The notes beneath the pieces were generated by a model, which saw only the letters and a program-made list of their open reading frames with translations, had not been told where the DNA came from and did no database searches. A program made the position numbers and the translations under genes. A stretch of DNA of 64,000 nt from CG2-30-36-16 sp964372115 (GTDB lineage: Bacteria; Bacteroidota; Ignavibacteria; Ignavibacteriales; Ignavibacteriaceae), in NCBI GenBank assembly GCA_964372115.1, contig CAYJPN010000017.1, forward strand, positions 45,609-109,608. Direction: 5' to 3'. Shown here piece by piece: positions 45,235 through 54,547 of this stretch (position 1 is the stretch's first letter; every line of letters begins with the position of its first letter).

Positions 45235-47631
45235 CTATTTCCTGTTTGATTCTTTTGATCTTCTAAAAACCGAAATTACAAAACCAGCGACCATAATTAA
45301 TACTCCGCCCCAAACAAGATTAATAAACGGTTTAACACTTGCGGTAATGGTTAAAACTTCCTTGGGTTGAACCGGAAGTGAATCTCCGCCTTCCAATTTT
45401 GAAAGGGTTAGCTGAACTTTACCTGAAGCGTCGAGGTTAACTAATTGAACTTTTATCCCCATATCTGTTAATTCATAATTGGTAAAAGTTCTGTTTCCGC
45501 TCACGTTTTGCAGGGCAACTTTGAATTCTTCACTTTTATCGCCCGACTTTGCATTTAGAAGTACAGCAATTTCAAAATCGTTACCTGCCATCATTGCATC
45601 GCGAGATTCTTGCGAGAAATCGAATTTAGCAAACGTGAGCGTTGTACCGTTATAATCTATTGATTTACCGAGATCGAGAGAAATATCGGTAGCACCGCTT
45701 GCGGCATTTCCTTCTTCATAACCAAGCGGCGAAATATAAAAATCTTTTGTAGCCATTGTTAAAACTGCCGGTTCGCGCATCAATCCCTGGTTAAAATCGC
45801 TTATATACATTACGGGAGAAACAGTGTAAACGTTATCTCCTTTTTTCAGATCTATATTAAAAGCGTATTTTGTATTGTTATCAAAAGGTGTAAATCCTGT
45901 AAACGTTACTTCGTAACCAAATGCTTTTTGCGATTCATTCTTTTTTAAGTCGAGATCAACACTTTCGCTGTAGGCTGACGACCCGACTACACCAAGAATA
46001 AAAAGCGCAATGCCAATATGCGCAACATAAGCACCTATCATTTTCCAGTTACCTGTGATTATTTTTATTGCAATTTCGCCGTTTACGAACATTGTAAATG
46101 CAGCCGATAAAGTCAGTAATATCATCATAACATTATAAACTCCGCCTAATACAACAACCAGCGCGGTTGTTACGAGCGAAAGTGAGATAGGCAGCATTGA
46201 TTTTTTTAGGATATCTTTACCATCGGTTTGTTTCCACTTTAACAAAAGACTCAAACCGTTTAGGAAACCGATAATAATTGCAATCGGTATATGCATTTCA
46301 TTATAAAATGATGTCTCAACAGAGCTGCCGAACAAGGGAGCGCTTGTTCCAACCCATATAACTATTGCGCTGGCGCATAGCACAATTGCGGCTGTAAACA
46401 GCGCTAAATCGCGGCTGTATAATGATTCCTCATCCTTAACATGTTCGGATAAAAATTTCCATCTGTAAGCAATTGCACCAAATCCCAGAATGATAAATGA
46501 CCCGATGAATACAACAAGAAATAAATAAATTAGCATTCCGGGATCAACAAATGAATGAACAGAGGCATCTCCAAGCACACCACTACGTGTTAGAAATGTA
46601 CTGTATAAAACCAAAACATATGTTAAAATTGCAAGTATTAAATTAATTTTTACAAATTTACCCATACCACCTTTTGCTTGACTCTTTTTCTGCACAAGCA
46701 AGGTATGAATTGAGGCAACACCTATGAGCCAGGGGATTAAACTTGAGTTCTCGACAGGATCCCAAGCCCAATAACCTCCCCAGCCGAGCATTTCATAAGC
46801 CCAATAACCACCGAGCATAACTCCTAAACCAAGAATTCCCATTCCGGCAAGCACCCACGGCAGTGACTGACGCACCCAATCTGTATAGTCGTTTTTTATT
46901 AAAGCAGCTACTGCAAAAGTAAAAGGAACAGTCGCCATCGAAAAACCGAGAAACAAAATAGGGGGGTGAATCTGCATCCAGAAATTAAGCAACTGGGGAT
47001 TTAATCCCCGCCCGTCAATTATAAAATCTTTTAACGCAATTCCGTTAGCTTGCAAAATTGCATAAAGTTCTGAATTTACTTTTACAAAACTTTGGTTCGA
47101 CTGGGGATCGTTAAACATAAAGCTTTGAATCCAGGGCTGGCTTAAAAACTTAGAAGCGATATCTTTTACACCAATAAAAATTGGTTCCGCCCAAATTGCT
47201 TCGAATGGGTTTTTAAAAAGAGGAGAAACCATAATCAATAAAAACATTACTGAAAACGAAAAAACCGCCATTACCCTCGGTTCCAAATCACCGCGTTTTG
47301 AAGAATAAGACTGAAGAAATAAACCAACTATTGAAGTTAGAAGCAGCCATAACATAAAACTACCTTCCTGCCCGGCCCAAAATGTTGCGGCAAGAATTCC
47401 TGAAGAAAGTTGGTTTTCGCTATAGCTGTACACATACTTTAAACCATAGTCGTGTGTTAAAATTGAATACAACAAAAATGTGGATGCGAGAATAACAAGC
47501 ATCGTCATAACATGGTAGGCTATTCTTCCTATATTAAGCGCGTTGTTATAACCACGGTAACTTAATGTGTACATTACCATGGCAATAATACAGCTTACAA
47601 GAGCAAGTGTAAGAATTATGCTGCCAATCAT
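45235..47631 (-). CDS. ccmF: Cytochrome c heme lyase subunit CcmF
   Basis: CcmF transfers heme from CcmE to apocytochrome c at the periplasmic side of the inner membrane. It has about 15 membrane segments and the WWD heme-handling motif GWGGYWAWDPVENSS, with the flanking histidines of the family. At 798 aa it is about 150 residues longer than the E. coli protein; the extra part is a C-terminal extracytoplasmic beta domain (about 560-770) before a last membrane segment, as seen in other Bacteroidota relatives. Last gene of the ccm run; a terminator follows. Confidence 0.95.
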   Translation of the reverse strand: MIGSIILTLALVSCIIAMVMYTLSYRGYNNALNIGRIAYHVMTMLVILASTFLLYSILTHDYGLKYVYSYSENQLSSGILAATFWAGQEGSFMLWLLLTSIVGLFLQSYSSKRGDLEPRVMAVFSFSVMFLLIMVSPLFKNPFEAIWAEPIFIGVKDIASKFLSQPWIQSFMFNDPQSNQSFVKVNSELYAILQANGIALKDFIIDGRGLNPQLLNFWMQIHPPILFLGFSMATVPFTFAVAALIKNDYTDWVRQSLPWVLAGMGILGLGVMLGGYWAYEMLGWGGYWAWDPVENSSLIPWLIGVASIHTLLVQKKSQAKGGMGKFVKINLILAILTYVLVLYSTFLTRSGVLGDASVHSFVDPGMLIYLFLVVFIGSFIILGFGAIAYRWKFLSEHVKDEESLYSRDLALFTAAIVLCASAIVIWVGTSAPLFGSSVETSFYNEMHIPIAIIIGFLNGLSLLLKWKQTDGKDILKKSMLPISLSLVTTALVVVLGGVYNVMMILLTLSAAFTMFVNGEIAIKIITGNWKMIGAYVAHIGIALFILGVVGSSAYSESVDLDLKKNESQKAFGYEVTFTGFTPFDNNTKYAFNIDLKKGDNVYTVSPVMYISDFNQGLMREPAVLTMATKDFYISPLGYEEGNAASGATDISLDLGKSIDYNGTTLTFAKFDFSQESRDAMMAGNDFEIAVLLNAKSGDKSEEFKVALQNVSGNRTFTNYELTDMGIKVQLVNLDASGKVQLTLSKLEGGDSLPVQPKEVLTITASVKPFINLVWGGVLIMVAGFVISVFRRSKESNRK

Positions 47632-47671
47632 CTATACCTCATATTTTCAAAATTATATAATTAATCCATAT

Positions 47672-47698
47672 ACGTCCCGGTAAAACACACCGGAACGT
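47672..47698 (-). other. Hairpin between ccmE and ccmF
   Basis: ACGT-C-CCGGT pairs with ACCGG-A-ACGT around a seven-base loop. No T-run follows on the minus strand, so it is more likely an mRNA-stability or attenuating hairpin than a full terminator. The 115-bp gap is the largest inside the ccm run. Confidence 0.4.
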
Positions 47699-47746
47699 AA
47701 GTGGATACTAAAAATTAGTTTTATTTTTTTAAGCTGTGAGTTTTTT

Positions 47747-48136
47747 TTATAAACTGGAGGATTTAACCTGTTCTTGTTCGTATTTACTCGGACACTTGGT
47801 TAAAATATCTTTTGCATGAAACGAACCTTTTTCGTATTTACCTGTTACCACCACACTGGTAGCGGTTTCAAAATTGTTAGGAATAGTTCCTTTGTAAATA
47901 ACTTTCATTTCATTCCCTTTTCCGTCAATCATAAAAAACGAAAAAGTTTTATTTGTTTTATCAACTTCATAATTTTTTTCTTTAACCCACATGCCTGTAG
48001 CTTTTACGGTTTTATCTATATTGGCTACGCGTGAAAAATCACTTTCGTACTGAATATTACTTTGAGTGAAAAGATATATCATCAAACCTAAAAATACAGT
48101 TACAATTATTCCGCCGAAAATATACTTGTTATTCAT
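47747..48136 (-). CDS. ccmE: Heme chaperone CcmE, CxxxY variant
   Basis: CcmE carries heme from CcmC to CcmF. One N-terminal membrane anchor (residues 7-24) precedes an OB-fold domain. The heme-attachment motif, HxxxY in E. coli-type CcmE, reads Cys115-Pro-Ser-Lys-Tyr119 here, so heme would bind through cysteine. This variant is reported in Desulfovibrio and archaeal Ccm systems that lack CcmG/CcmH. The ATG at 48136 is chosen because GGAG lies seven bases before it; an ATG four codons earlier overlaps that site. Overlaps ccmD by 8 bp. Confidence 0.92.
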   Translation of the reverse strand: MNNKYIFGGIIVTVFLGLMIYLFTQSNIQYESDFSRVANIDKTVKATGMWVKEKNYEVDKTNKTFSFFMIDGKGNEMKVIYKGTIPNNFETATSVVVTGKYEKGSFHAKDILTKCPSKYEQEQVKSSSL

Positions 48137-48284
48137 TCGTATCTCCATTCATTTCTTTTTCAATATTTTTTAGCCTTATATCTAAATTGAAAAGATAAAG
48201 GAATATTCCTGTCCATACAATCAAAACTATTATCATTACTATATAAATAGCATTAGCAGATAAGAAATTAAAAAGTCCGTCCAA
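48129..48284 (-). CDS. ccmD: CcmD, small membrane protein (51 aa, TTG start)
   Basis: A short gene fills the gap between ccmC and ccmE. It starts with TTG at 48284, preceded by AGAGGATAAA, one base after the ccmC stop. The 51-aa product (MDGLFNFLSANAIYIVMIIV...) has a single membrane segment (about 13-32), then a basic helix (DIRLKNIEKEM). CcmD stabilises the CcmABC-CcmE complex that releases holo-CcmE. Sequence similarity is low in this family; size, topology and position are decisive. It ends inside ccmE (8-bp overlap). Confidence 0.9.
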   Translation of the reverse strand: MDGLFNFLSANAIYIVMIIVLIVWTGIFLYLFNLDIRLKNIEKEMNGDTNE

Positions 48285-48285
48285 T

Positions 48286-48990
48286 TTATCCTCTAATATA
48301 TTGTTTATTAATTTTTTCTTTTATTAAAATCGAGCGGTAACCGATTTTCCACATCCAAAAATAAAGAATTGTAAAACCGATTAACGAAAGAAAGAAAATG
48401 AGCTGCATATTTCCGTTCATTTTAAAATCGACAACCGGACCGGAGTTTGTATCATCGGCGCTTCCCGGATGTAAGCCAGCCATAATTCTTGGCATTACAA
48501 AAATAAAAAACGGAACGGTTAAAAATGCAATAATGGAATAAACAGCCGAAAGTGACGCGCGTTTATCTTCCTGCTCAATTGCGGAGCGTAACGCAAACCA
48601 TGCCCCATAAATAAGCAACAGTGCAAAAATAGATGTTTGACGGGGGTCCCAGTTCCAAAAACTACCCCAAGCAAACTTTGCCCAAACAGCACCGGTAACC
48701 GTTGCCAGAATGCAAAATATGATTCCAAGCTGTGCAGCGGCATATGATTTTGCGTCATCGTCAAGGTTTCTTTTTCTTAAATATTTTATGCTAAAAATAG
48801 TCGACATTAAAAACGCAATAACCGTAAGCCATGCAGTTGGAACGTGGAAAAAAATAATTTTTGCATTTTCTCCGAGACCCGGTATTAGCGGAAACTGATA
48901 CCAATTGGTGGGATTCTCAACAATAGGAAACGCAATTCCCGCAACGGATACAAAACTCAACAGTAGGAATAAACCAATTTTCCAGATCAT
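48286..48990 (-). CDS. ccmC: Heme exporter/attachment protein CcmC
   Basis: CcmC presents heme to CcmE at the inner membrane. It has six membrane segments, the WWD motif WGSFWNWDPRQTS and the axial-ligand histidines in FFHVPTAWL and AGLHPGS. Length 234 aa is typical. The order ccmA-B-C-D-E-F is kept on the minus strand, with a 1-bp gap to ccmD and 33 bp from ccmB. Confidence 0.95.
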   Translation of the reverse strand: MIWKIGLFLLLSFVSVAGIAFPIVENPTNWYQFPLIPGLGENAKIIFFHVPTAWLTVIAFLMSTIFSIKYLRKRNLDDDAKSYAAAQLGIIFCILATVTGAVWAKFAWGSFWNWDPRQTSIFALLLIYGAWFALRSAIEQEDKRASLSAVYSIIAFLTVPFFIFVMPRIMAGLHPGSADDTNSGPVVDFKMNGNMQLIFFLSLIGFTILYFWMWKIGYRSILIKEKINKQYIRG

Positions 48991-49023
48991 TTAAATTATT
49001 CTCTATTTTTTTGTAAAAAAGTA

Positions 49024-49683
49024 CTAATCTTTCCAAATAAAATCGAACAGCATATAAGCCGCCGAAATCATTATTACATCGTAACATGCAATTATTGCTA
49101 ACTCAAATATAGATTCTGCAAATGATGTGCCATCAATTGAGCCCAAAGTTAAACTTACAGATGTTAAAATTAAAGGCAGTAAGATTGGGAATGACAGCAC
49201 AGGATAAAGCGTACCTTTGGAACCAGCTTTTGCAATAATAGCGGCTATAATGGTTGACGATACGGCTAATCCGATATTACCCAGCACAAATGTAGCAAGA
49301 AATAGTGGAAAGTTTTTAATTACAAAACTTTCGAATAAAGCCGCGTATAAAAGTGAAATTACGGTGTTCATTGCAAAAACAAGAACAAGGTTAAAAATTA
49401 GTTTTCCGCTGAAAACCGTTGAAGGAGATGCAATAAGTTGAAGAGTTAAAGCTGTCCCTCTCTCTTCTTCCGACACAAATGCACGCGCCAAACCCGACAT
49501 TGCCGAAAAAAATATTACAACCCAGAATAGACCGGCAGTTAAATTCTCATTTATTTTTTCGTTGCCGATGGAAAACAGTATTACACTTATTGCAACAATA
49601 ATAAACATTGCAAGAGAGTTTACCGCGTACCGGGTACGGAGCTCTGAGTGAAGGTCTTTTCTAAATAATGCGTATGCTTTCAA
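49024..49683 (-). CDS. ccmB: Heme exporter permease CcmB
   Basis: CcmB is the membrane subunit of the CcmAB ABC complex that uses ATP to release heme-loaded CcmE from CcmC. The 219-aa protein has six membrane segments and the family motif FVSEEERGTALTLQLIASPSTVF near residues 68-90. It starts 9 bp after ccmA. Confidence 0.95.
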   Translation of the reverse strand: MKAYALFRKDLHSELRTRYAVNSLAMFIIVAISVILFSIGNEKINENLTAGLFWVVIFFSAMSGLARAFVSEEERGTALTLQLIASPSTVFSGKLIFNLVLVFAMNTVISLLYAALFESFVIKNFPLFLATFVLGNIGLAVSSTIIAAIIAKAGSKGTLYPVLSFPILLPLILTSVSLTLGSIDGTSFAESIFELAIIACYDVIMISAAYMLFDFIWKD

Positions 49684-49692
49684 ATTCTATTT

Positions 49693-50331
49693 TCAGTTTT
49701 GGTTTTTATAATCTTCAATAGCAAGCGTACTATTGCACAAAGCTAAATCCTGCTTTTCGTTGGAAGCAACGAGTACAATGTTTGTTTTGCCTTCTTCTTC
49801 AATAATTTTATAAACCGATTCTTTTCCTTTATCATCAAGGTTTGATGTGGGTTCATCGAGAATAATTAATTGGGGCTGATGCATTAACGCGAATATAAAT
49901 TTAAGCCGCTGTTTCATTCCCGAAGAATATGTTTTTACTGCATCATTCCGGCGGTTGTATAATAAAAATTCGTTAAGAAGATATTCAACTCTTACAGTAT
50001 TTAATTTTATCTGCCTGATATCCGCAGTATAACTTAAATTTTCCCACGCGGTAAATTCATCATATAGGAATAAATAGGGAGAGACAAATCCGATATAATC
50101 GTGAAGTTTTTCGGGAATAATTTTCTTCCCTTTATTTTGATGAATAATTTTACCATGTGTTGCAGTATTTACGCCGGCAATTATTTTAACCAATGTCGAT
50201 TTCCCGGAACCGTTAGGGCCCGTTATTCCGAAAATTCCGCTTTCGGAAAAATGGAAATTAAGATTTGTAAAAATTAATCTCCTTCCGAAGGATTTGTTTA
50301 AGTTTTCGGCTAAAACCGAATAGTTACTCAT
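49693..50331 (-). CDS. ccmA: ABC transporter ATP-binding protein CcmA
   Basis: ATPase of the CcmABCD complex. Walker A GPNGSGKST, signature YSSGMKQRL and Walker B LIILDEPTSNLD are intact. Length 212 aa matches CcmA. Its ATG overlaps the end of the upstream metalloprotease gene by 8 bp, so it is coupled to it. First ccm gene of the run. Confidence 0.93.
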   Translation of the reverse strand: MSNYSVLAENLNKSFGRRLIFTNLNFHFSESGIFGITGPNGSGKSTLVKIIAGVNTATHGKIIHQNKGKKIIPEKLHDYIGFVSPYLFLYDEFTAWENLSYTADIRQIKLNTVRVEYLLNEFLLYNRRNDAVKTYSSGMKQRLKFIFALMHQPQLIILDEPTSNLDDKGKESVYKIIEEEGKTNIVLVASNEKQDLALCNSTLAIEDYKNQN

Positions 50332-51970
50332 TAAAAATTACCAGTTTTCCTTTTTTGATGTCATCGGCTGTTTTTGCAACATAGATATACACTCCTGTTG
50401 CAAGTTTTTCGCCGTTGTTATTTTTACCATTCCATTTTACAACAAACCGACCATAAAGCGTAGAAATGTTTTGCCGGGATACGTATACCAAGTTCATACT
50501 TGATGTATAAATATTCAAATCAACTTCTGATGAATTACCGGGAATGATGGGTATAAAGATAAAAGAATTTTTATTATAATAAAAAGGAGAAGGGAATGTA
50601 TAATCAATACTTTCAGCTAAAATATTTCCTTCGCTAACCAACGTATTGTTGTAAATTTCGGAGGCGCTCCAGAAAGCAGGTTTTTGCGCAGAGAATGATG
50701 CGAAGTATCTGTCTGTTAATTTATACGTCCCCTCCCTTTCCCCCTCAAATAAATGATACTGAAATGGAAATAGAGAGTTTAGACTATCGATACCGCTTTT
50801 ATAGTCGCAGTTGGAGACGATTGTATAAAGCGTATCCAAACCGTTTACAAATCTTAAATAATTATTTGCGGTTGGCAAACTGTTCATTTTAACATCGGGC
50901 GAAGGAAGCGGTAACGTTGTTATTGGCTTAATAATCGGATATTTTGCTGCTTCTTCAAATGTATAATTATTTGAGGCTTCCGGCAGTGTTGCACGATAAC
51001 CGGTATAAAAACAACTTATACCAAAATCTCTATATTCTTCACCGAAAGTCGAATTATATTCAAACAGAGAGTTTGCAATTGCATTTAGCGCTCTCATGTT
51101 TTTCATCAAATCCCATTGTTTTTTTAGAATATCGAACCCGAATTTATCCGCAAGGAAAATATTCCAGATTGCGATATCGTAACCGCTGTTGCTTGCAAAG
51201 GCGCGGTTAGAGAATATGAGATAGTTCTTATTATCTTTCATGTAGGCGTAATAATCGTTAACCGAATCGAAAACAAATTCTTCCATTGCTGTGGAAGTCA
51301 TCTCGTAATAATATAAATCTTCTTCTCTATAAAGATAATTGCCAACCTGGATTGCATGATGCATTTCATGCGCCACTGTTACACGAGCGCCGTTAATACC
51401 GGCAGAGTAATAACCTGTATAATCGTTATCTATCAACATGTAGGAATGGTATCTTCCGCTTCCCGGCGTAATTTCACCTTCAAATTGAGTGTAGCCGTAT
51501 AATCCGCCGCCAAGGTTTGTAGCATAAATATGATAATATCCGTCAGCATCTTGCGGCGGTGCAGGGTAACCTAAAAAGTTGGTTTCAAAATAAAACGCTG
51601 AGTCAACCGCAGTCATTAAATCATTGATGCTGTATTTAAGCATTTGAAACCCGGTTACATCGTAATGAATTTTAAAAAAACCCGATGATGTTACTATACT
51701 TGTGTCGGTGAGCGGTCTGTCGAGCATGGTTTTTAAAACCGACTGCTGCTGTGGTGTGAACAACAGCATATTAACAATAACCGAATTTACAACGCCGAAT
51801 GCGCACTTCACGTGCTCACTATCTGCATGTACAGGTGCGTTTGCATTTTGCTCAGTCTTTATTTTTATAAACTCATTATACATAGCATCGAGTTGAATAC
51901 GGCTATATTGCTGTGCCTGGGTTGTGGATATAAATGTTAATGATAAGAGAATAAAAATAAAATATCTCAC
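50324..51970 (-). CDS. Secreted HExxH metalloprotease with FlgD-Ig-like C-terminus
   Basis: Signal peptide ends near residue 19 (TTQAQ). The protease core has His201-Glu202-x2-His205 (HEMHHAIQ) and a downstream EMTSTAMEEFVFD that could supply the third zinc ligand, as in the MXAN_6640-type putative peptidases. The C-terminal 80 residues (VKWNGKNNNGEKLATGVYIY) form a FlgD-like Ig domain, a common carrier for T9SS-type export in this phylum. Overlaps ccmA (8 bp) and the upstream FG-GAP gene (4 bp). The target protein is unknown. Confidence 0.82.
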   Translation of the reverse strand: MRYFIFILLSLTFISTTQAQQYSRIQLDAMYNEFIKIKTEQNANAPVHADSEHVKCAFGVVNSVIVNMLLFTPQQQSVLKTMLDRPLTDTSIVTSSGFFKIHYDVTGFQMLKYSINDLMTAVDSAFYFETNFLGYPAPPQDADGYYHIYATNLGGGLYGYTQFEGEITPGSGRYHSYMLIDNDYTGYYSAGINGARVTVAHEMHHAIQVGNYLYREEDLYYYEMTSTAMEEFVFDSVNDYYAYMKDNKNYLIFSNRAFASNSGYDIAIWNIFLADKFGFDILKKQWDLMKNMRALNAIANSLFEYNSTFGEEYRDFGISCFYTGYRATLPEASNNYTFEEAAKYPIIKPITTLPLPSPDVKMNSLPTANNYLRFVNGLDTLYTIVSNCDYKSGIDSLNSLFPFQYHLFEGEREGTYKLTDRYFASFSAQKPAFWSASEIYNNTLVSEGNILAESIDYTFPSPFYYNKNSFIFIPIIPGNSSEVDLNIYTSSMNLVYVSRQNISTLYGRFVVKWNGKNNNGEKLATGVYIYVAKTADDIKKGKLVIFNE

Positions 51971-54126
51971 TTGCTAACCTGCTTTACAGAAATAGTATTA
52001 TGGTTGCCGTTACTATAAACAATATGATAATTTCTGGAGCTCATATTTTTTATAAAATAACTTTTTAATCCGGGTGTTTTGCCAAGAGATGTTGTAATAA
52101 AATTTCTTCCGTCTTTTATAAAATCAAACCGATAAAGATTCTGTGTTTCCTCATCATAAACATTTATTTTTTTTACACCGCCTGTTTGCGTCTCTCCAAA
52201 AAATATCTGCTCGTTAGAGTTTATCCTAATTGCTTTTCTTGTGTTGGTGCTTTCAATTTTTCTCGCCCAGCTTAAACCGACGAGCTGGGTAAACGATTTT
52301 TCATCCTTATAAAAAAAAGCTGCCGTAATATTAGTTTCGCTTCCGGTTAAATCTCCAGTGAACGAATTTACAGAATATTTTTCATTTAAATGCATTTTGA
52401 AAATTTTACTTTTTCTTTGTTCGGTTTTACCAATTGAATAATTGGAAAGCGAATAATTTTCACCATCATATTGCCAATAATAAAAAGCCGGGTTAGGTAT
52501 AAAACTTAAATTCCCGGTAACATAATTTTCGTTAATAACCTTATTGTCATTGGCGATGAACCTAAAATCTTTATACAAATAATATGCTGCCCCGGCAGAA
52601 CTTTTTCGTTTATATGAAAGATAAAGTATCGCTTCTGTTTTTACCGGTTCTATTTGCAGTTTCAAATCTTCAATGTTACCGGGAGCATAAATTATATTGC
52701 TGCTGAATTTATTTGAGTTAAAATCGGCTTTTACAATTTCAATTAATTTTTGATTATAAGAGTAACAATAAAATATTTTTAATCCCGGCATGTTGTTATC
52801 CACCGCTATCGAGCTGTAAAGTGAATGTAAATTAAATGAATAAAATTTTTGCGGAATTCCCGCGTTATTACGTGTAATAAAATTTAATGATTTATTAAAT
52901 TCATCAATGTAAACAACATCATATATTCCATTGTTGTTGTAATCAAAATAATTAAGAGCCGAGGGACGCGGTGAAAACACGAGATCCACACCATCGGAAA
53001 TACCATTAAGATTAGATATAATTTTTAGCAAACCATTTTTGTTAACTGCCGCAATACCCCTAACAAATCTTGAGTAAAAAGGTATAATATCGGATAAACC
53101 TTTTTCTACAATATATATCATTTCGTTACGATAATAAAACTCGCTGGCGGCAAAAATTATTGAGAAAACTCCACTTTCTCTATTTAAATAAGCAATATCA
53201 ATTAATCCGTCCCGATTAAAATCGCCTTGAATAATTTTATCCGGTTGATACCTGGTTTCAATTTTATTCTGCCCGCGAAACGAAGATATGGAATCGCCAT
53301 ATAAAATATTAATTGTATTTTTCTTTACATAAATTAAATCTTCATAATTATCCAAATTAAGATCGAATGCATCAAATGAAGTTATTGTTTCATCAAGCTG
53401 GATTGTGCGGGTTTTATCAAATTTTTTTCCTCCGCTGTTATAAAAAAATTCGATTGTGTTGCGAAGAAGATTAAAAGCAGCCATATCATAGTGTCTATCA
53501 TTGCTTAAATCTGTAAATACTGCATAAGGGTATATATTATTTTTATCAATATATGATAAATTAAATCGAAAATTACTGCCGGGTGAAAGCAGAGCAAGAC
53601 CCGAAAAAGCACTGCCGCTTACAGCAATTTCTATATTACCGTTTCTATTTATATCAGCAGCTGCAATATTTTCAGGGTAAGTGTCGAATTTTATTTCTTT
53701 TTGAATATAAGGGTAACCTGATTTTCTAAAGTTAAGAATGCCTGCTTTTTTATTTTTTCGGGATGTAAAACCATAACCTATTACCTGGCTGTGCCGGTTG
53801 ATCATAGGTCTAATTTTGGATAGCTCCAGGGAAAGATTTATTTTTTTTTCTTTGCCGAGAATTATACCACCTTCACCGTTAAAAATTGATGCCTTTTTTT
53901 CTGTTGGATTATACAAAAACAAATCAGTGTAAGAGTCGTTATCGTAATTTAAAGCAAGGAGTTCTGTCATTCCGGGTTGGACGGAAAATTCACTGTATTT
54001 GCAAAATCCGTTTATTGGAATTTGCGAATAAATTTGCGAAGAAAATAAAACAGCAATTACTAATAATTGTATTTTATTTTGTTCTGTTTTTAAGCCTGTT
54101 TTCCCTACGCTGCAAGGCTTCGTCAT
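51967..54126 (-). CDS. Exported FG-GAP/VCBS repeat protein (719 aa)
   Basis: After a signal-like segment (about residues 19-35) the protein holds at least six FG-GAP-type repeats with Asp-rich loops: NYDNDSYTDLFL, DINRNGNIEIAV, DLSNDRHYDMAA, DLNLDNYEDLIY, DFNRDGLIDIAY and DYNNNGIYDVVY. A beta-propeller is expected. No enzyme domain or sorting tag is recognised. The start is uncertain: the ATG at 54126 lies 53 bp inside the thioesterase gene and places 18 residues before the signal segment; a non-ATG start nearer 54075 is possible. It ends in a 4-bp overlap with the protease gene. Confidence 0.8.
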   Translation of the reverse strand: MTKPCSVGKTGLKTEQNKIQLLVIAVLFSSQIYSQIPINGFCKYSEFSVQPGMTELLALNYDNDSYTDLFLYNPTEKKASIFNGEGGIILGKEKKINLSLELSKIRPMINRHSQVIGYGFTSRKNKKAGILNFRKSGYPYIQKEIKFDTYPENIAAADINRNGNIEIAVSGSAFSGLALLSPGSNFRFNLSYIDKNNIYPYAVFTDLSNDRHYDMAAFNLLRNTIEFFYNSGGKKFDKTRTIQLDETITSFDAFDLNLDNYEDLIYVKKNTINILYGDSISSFRGQNKIETRYQPDKIIQGDFNRDGLIDIAYLNRESGVFSIIFAASEFYYRNEMIYIVEKGLSDIIPFYSRFVRGIAAVNKNGLLKIISNLNGISDGVDLVFSPRPSALNYFDYNNNGIYDVVYIDEFNKSLNFITRNNAGIPQKFYSFNLHSLYSSIAVDNNMPGLKIFYCYSYNQKLIEIVKADFNSNKFSSNIIYAPGNIEDLKLQIEPVKTEAILYLSYKRKSSAGAAYYLYKDFRFIANDNKVINENYVTGNLSFIPNPAFYYWQYDGENYSLSNYSIGKTEQRKSKIFKMHLNEKYSVNSFTGDLTGSETNITAAFFYKDEKSFTQLVGLSWARKIESTNTRKAIRINSNEQIFFGETQTGGVKKINVYDEETQNLYRFDFIKDGRNFITTSLGKTPGLKSYFIKNMSSRNYHIVYSNGNHNTISVKQVSK

Positions 54127-54547
54127 ATCTTCTTTTTTCGTCTTCTGTAGTTGGTATCGATTCTATGGCTTTTATCGGTTTGCCGTCTGAAGTGACTGCT
54201 ACAAAAGTTAAATATGCTGAGTTTGTATGATAACGTGTGCCTTCGTTAAACGATTCGGCAAAAACTTTTACACCCACCTCCAATGATGAATTAAAAACTC
54301 TGTTAACCGATGCAACCAGTGTAACCGCGTTGCCCAGATTTATGGGATGATGAAAATCTATTCTATCAACGGATGCCGTTACACAAATTCGCTTATTATG
54401 TTTTGCGGCAGCCAGCGCCGCGCATATGTCTATCCAATGCATCAACTGCCCGCCGAGTAGTTTACCAAGCTGATTAGTATGTTGCGGTAAAACCAATTCG
54501 GTCATTGTAATAACTGATTCCGATATCAGTTTACCCGGCGTGTTCAT
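54074..54547 (-). CDS. Hotdog-fold acyl-CoA thioesterase
   Basis: The 157-aa protein matches the YciA/BACH acyl-CoA thioesterase group: HTNQLGKLLGGQLMHWIDICAALAA is the hotdog helix and active-site segment, and VDRIDFHHPINLG and YLTFVAV are the conserved strands. It hydrolyses acyl-CoA in the cytosol. It overlaps bamD by 4 bp on its 5' side and the FG-GAP gene on its 3' side, so it is part of the long bamD-ccm run. Confidence 0.9.
   Translation of the reverse strand: MNTPGKLISESVITMTELVLPQHTNQLGKLLGGQLMHWIDICAALAAAKHNKRICVTASVDRIDFHHPINLGNAVTLVASVNRVFNSSLEVGVKVFAESFNEGTRYHTNSAYLTFVAVTSDGKPIKAIESIPTTEDEKRRYDEALQRRENRLKNRTK

Noticed and set aside
44748..45249. Plus-strand ORFs in the intron region
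   Set aside because: They are antisense to the group II intron RNA and maturase remnant, which explain the sequence better.
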